Source: Chitinophagaceae bacterium
GTDB taxonomy: Bacteria > Bacteroidota > Bacteroidia > Chitinophagales > Chitinophagaceae
DNA: 64,000 bases
Direction: 5' to 3'
NCBI GenBank assembly: GCA_027489035.1
Contig: JAIYAN010000012.1
Span: forward strand, 1-64,000
The notes beneath the pieces were generated by a model. It had not been told where the DNA came from, ran no database searches, and saw only the letters and a list, made by a program, of their open reading frames with translations. Position numbers and translations under genes: made by a program. Within the stretch, counting starts at the first letter, position 1. The number at the start of each line of letters is the position of its first letter. Below, in pieces: positions 63,604-64,000 of this stretch.

Positions 63604-64000
63604 TTATAAAAAATAATTTGCTGCAATTTGTGTGGCGATACCAATTAATAATCCAGCGTAAATATCTTTAGGCGTGTGTGTGTTTAAAAGCAAACGCGCC
63701 GTACAAACCATTCCCGAAATAATTAATACTAAAGCCAGAGGCCAAGCCATTGACAGATTGTTGATATAAAATAATACAGCAAATATCCCCAACAAGCCGC
63801 CCATTCCAATGGCGTGCATGCTTACTTTAAAATAAATATTGGCCAACAGCGCTGCCGATGAAGCTAGGAAAATCCCTAAAATAAATACGACCAAAACGAT
63901 TGGGTATTTTGTTTGTTCTTTAAAAACGGTAAACGCCCAAAAGAAAAATATACCACATGCGATATAGGGAATGATTCTATCTTTTTGCGTTTTTAAATAA
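63604..64000 (-). CDS. PAP2-like membrane protein, N-terminus beyond window
   Basis: The frame is open to the right edge, so the N-terminus is missing; the visible 132 codons end at 63604, one base after the DHS stop. Several helices. Motifs KVSMHAIGMGG and RLLLNTHTPKDIYAGLLIG correspond to the last two PAP2 phosphatase motifs (SxH; R...H...D). The first motif (KxxxxxxRP) must lie outside the window. Probably a membrane lipid phosphatase-like protein; specificity unknown. Confidence 0.75.
   Translation of the reverse strand, partial: YLKTQKDRIIPYIACGIFFFWAFTVFKEQTKYPIVLVVFILGIFLASSAALLANIYFKVSMHAIGMGGLLGIFAVLFYINNLSMAWPLALVLIISGMVCTARLLLNTHTPKDIYAGLLIGIATQIAANYFL

Overview
The window is about 35% GC and comes from a member of the Bacteroidota, most likely a Chitinophagales/Sphingobacteriales-type aerobe. 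The evidence is a TonB receptor with a carboxypeptidase-like N-terminal domain, a type IX secretion (T9SS) sorting signal, the alternative complex III operon, the futalosine menaquinone enzyme MqnC, ribosomal protein bTHX, several MGxxC-free 'xxSC' lipoproteins, promoters of the TTTG-N18..22-TAnnTTTG type, and almost no Shine-Dalgarno sequences. The assignment rests on gene families, not on an rRNA.

Layout. 0-8.6 kb: a CAU-anticodon tRNA, then a TonB-dependent receptor and a very large T9SS surface protein. Both are preceded by 11-bp-phased TTAACA-like half-sites resembling a Pho box. 9-14.4 kb: DUF3817 membrane protein, mqnC, a retropepsin-PDZ protein and a catalytic/non-catalytic M16 peptidase pair. 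14.7-16.6 kb: a small addiction cluster (HigBA with an apparent frameshift in the toxin, an XRE regulator, an RHH/MazF pair), bracketed by dispersed repeats. 16.7-22.4 kb: a secreted protein of unknown function, a fused E1 alpha/beta 2-oxoacid dehydrogenase, an exported protein fused to MsrB, purN, and a small membrane protein. 22.6-37.4 kb: the respiratory operon actABCDEF-coxB-coxA-ctaB-coxC-coxC-coxD, which carries electrons from menaquinol through alternative complex III to an aa3-type oxidase. It is followed by a SCO1 copper chaperone and a DUF420 protein. 39.8-46.7 kb: a TetR-controlled RND efflux system (tetR, tolC-like, adaptor, permease). 46.8-55.5 kb: a lipoprotein, purT, a bestrophin channel, trmB, small genes, an alkyltransferase-like protein, pdxH, bTHX, HU, DUF4286 and exonuclease III. 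55.8-64 kb: secreted and lipoprotein genes including a collagen-like one, a second XRE-coiled-coil regulator, a fumarylacetoacetase-family hydrolase, bipA/typA, a bacterial deoxyhypusine synthase homologue, and a PAP2-like gene that runs off the right edge.

Intergenic DNA is unusual. Gaps between operons are filled with several families of dispersed repeats: purine-poor AACCTCTTGAAC/CATAAACCT strings, ACGAAGGCACGAAGACGC strings, a 36-bp GGGGTTGAATATTTTCAACCCC palindrome-like unit, CCCCAGCGGGG palindromes, AT-rich long inverted repeats, and an AAACACC tandem array.

Most genes are ordinary chromosomal genes. I did not find a clear new defence or biosynthetic system. The strongest candidates for follow-up are the Pho-box-like TonB/T9SS pair, the frameshifted higB start on an A7 tract, the export-domain/MsrB fusion beside another A7 tract, a small gene inserted between two copies of the trmB 3' end, the bacterial DHS homologue beside BipA, and the repeat families.
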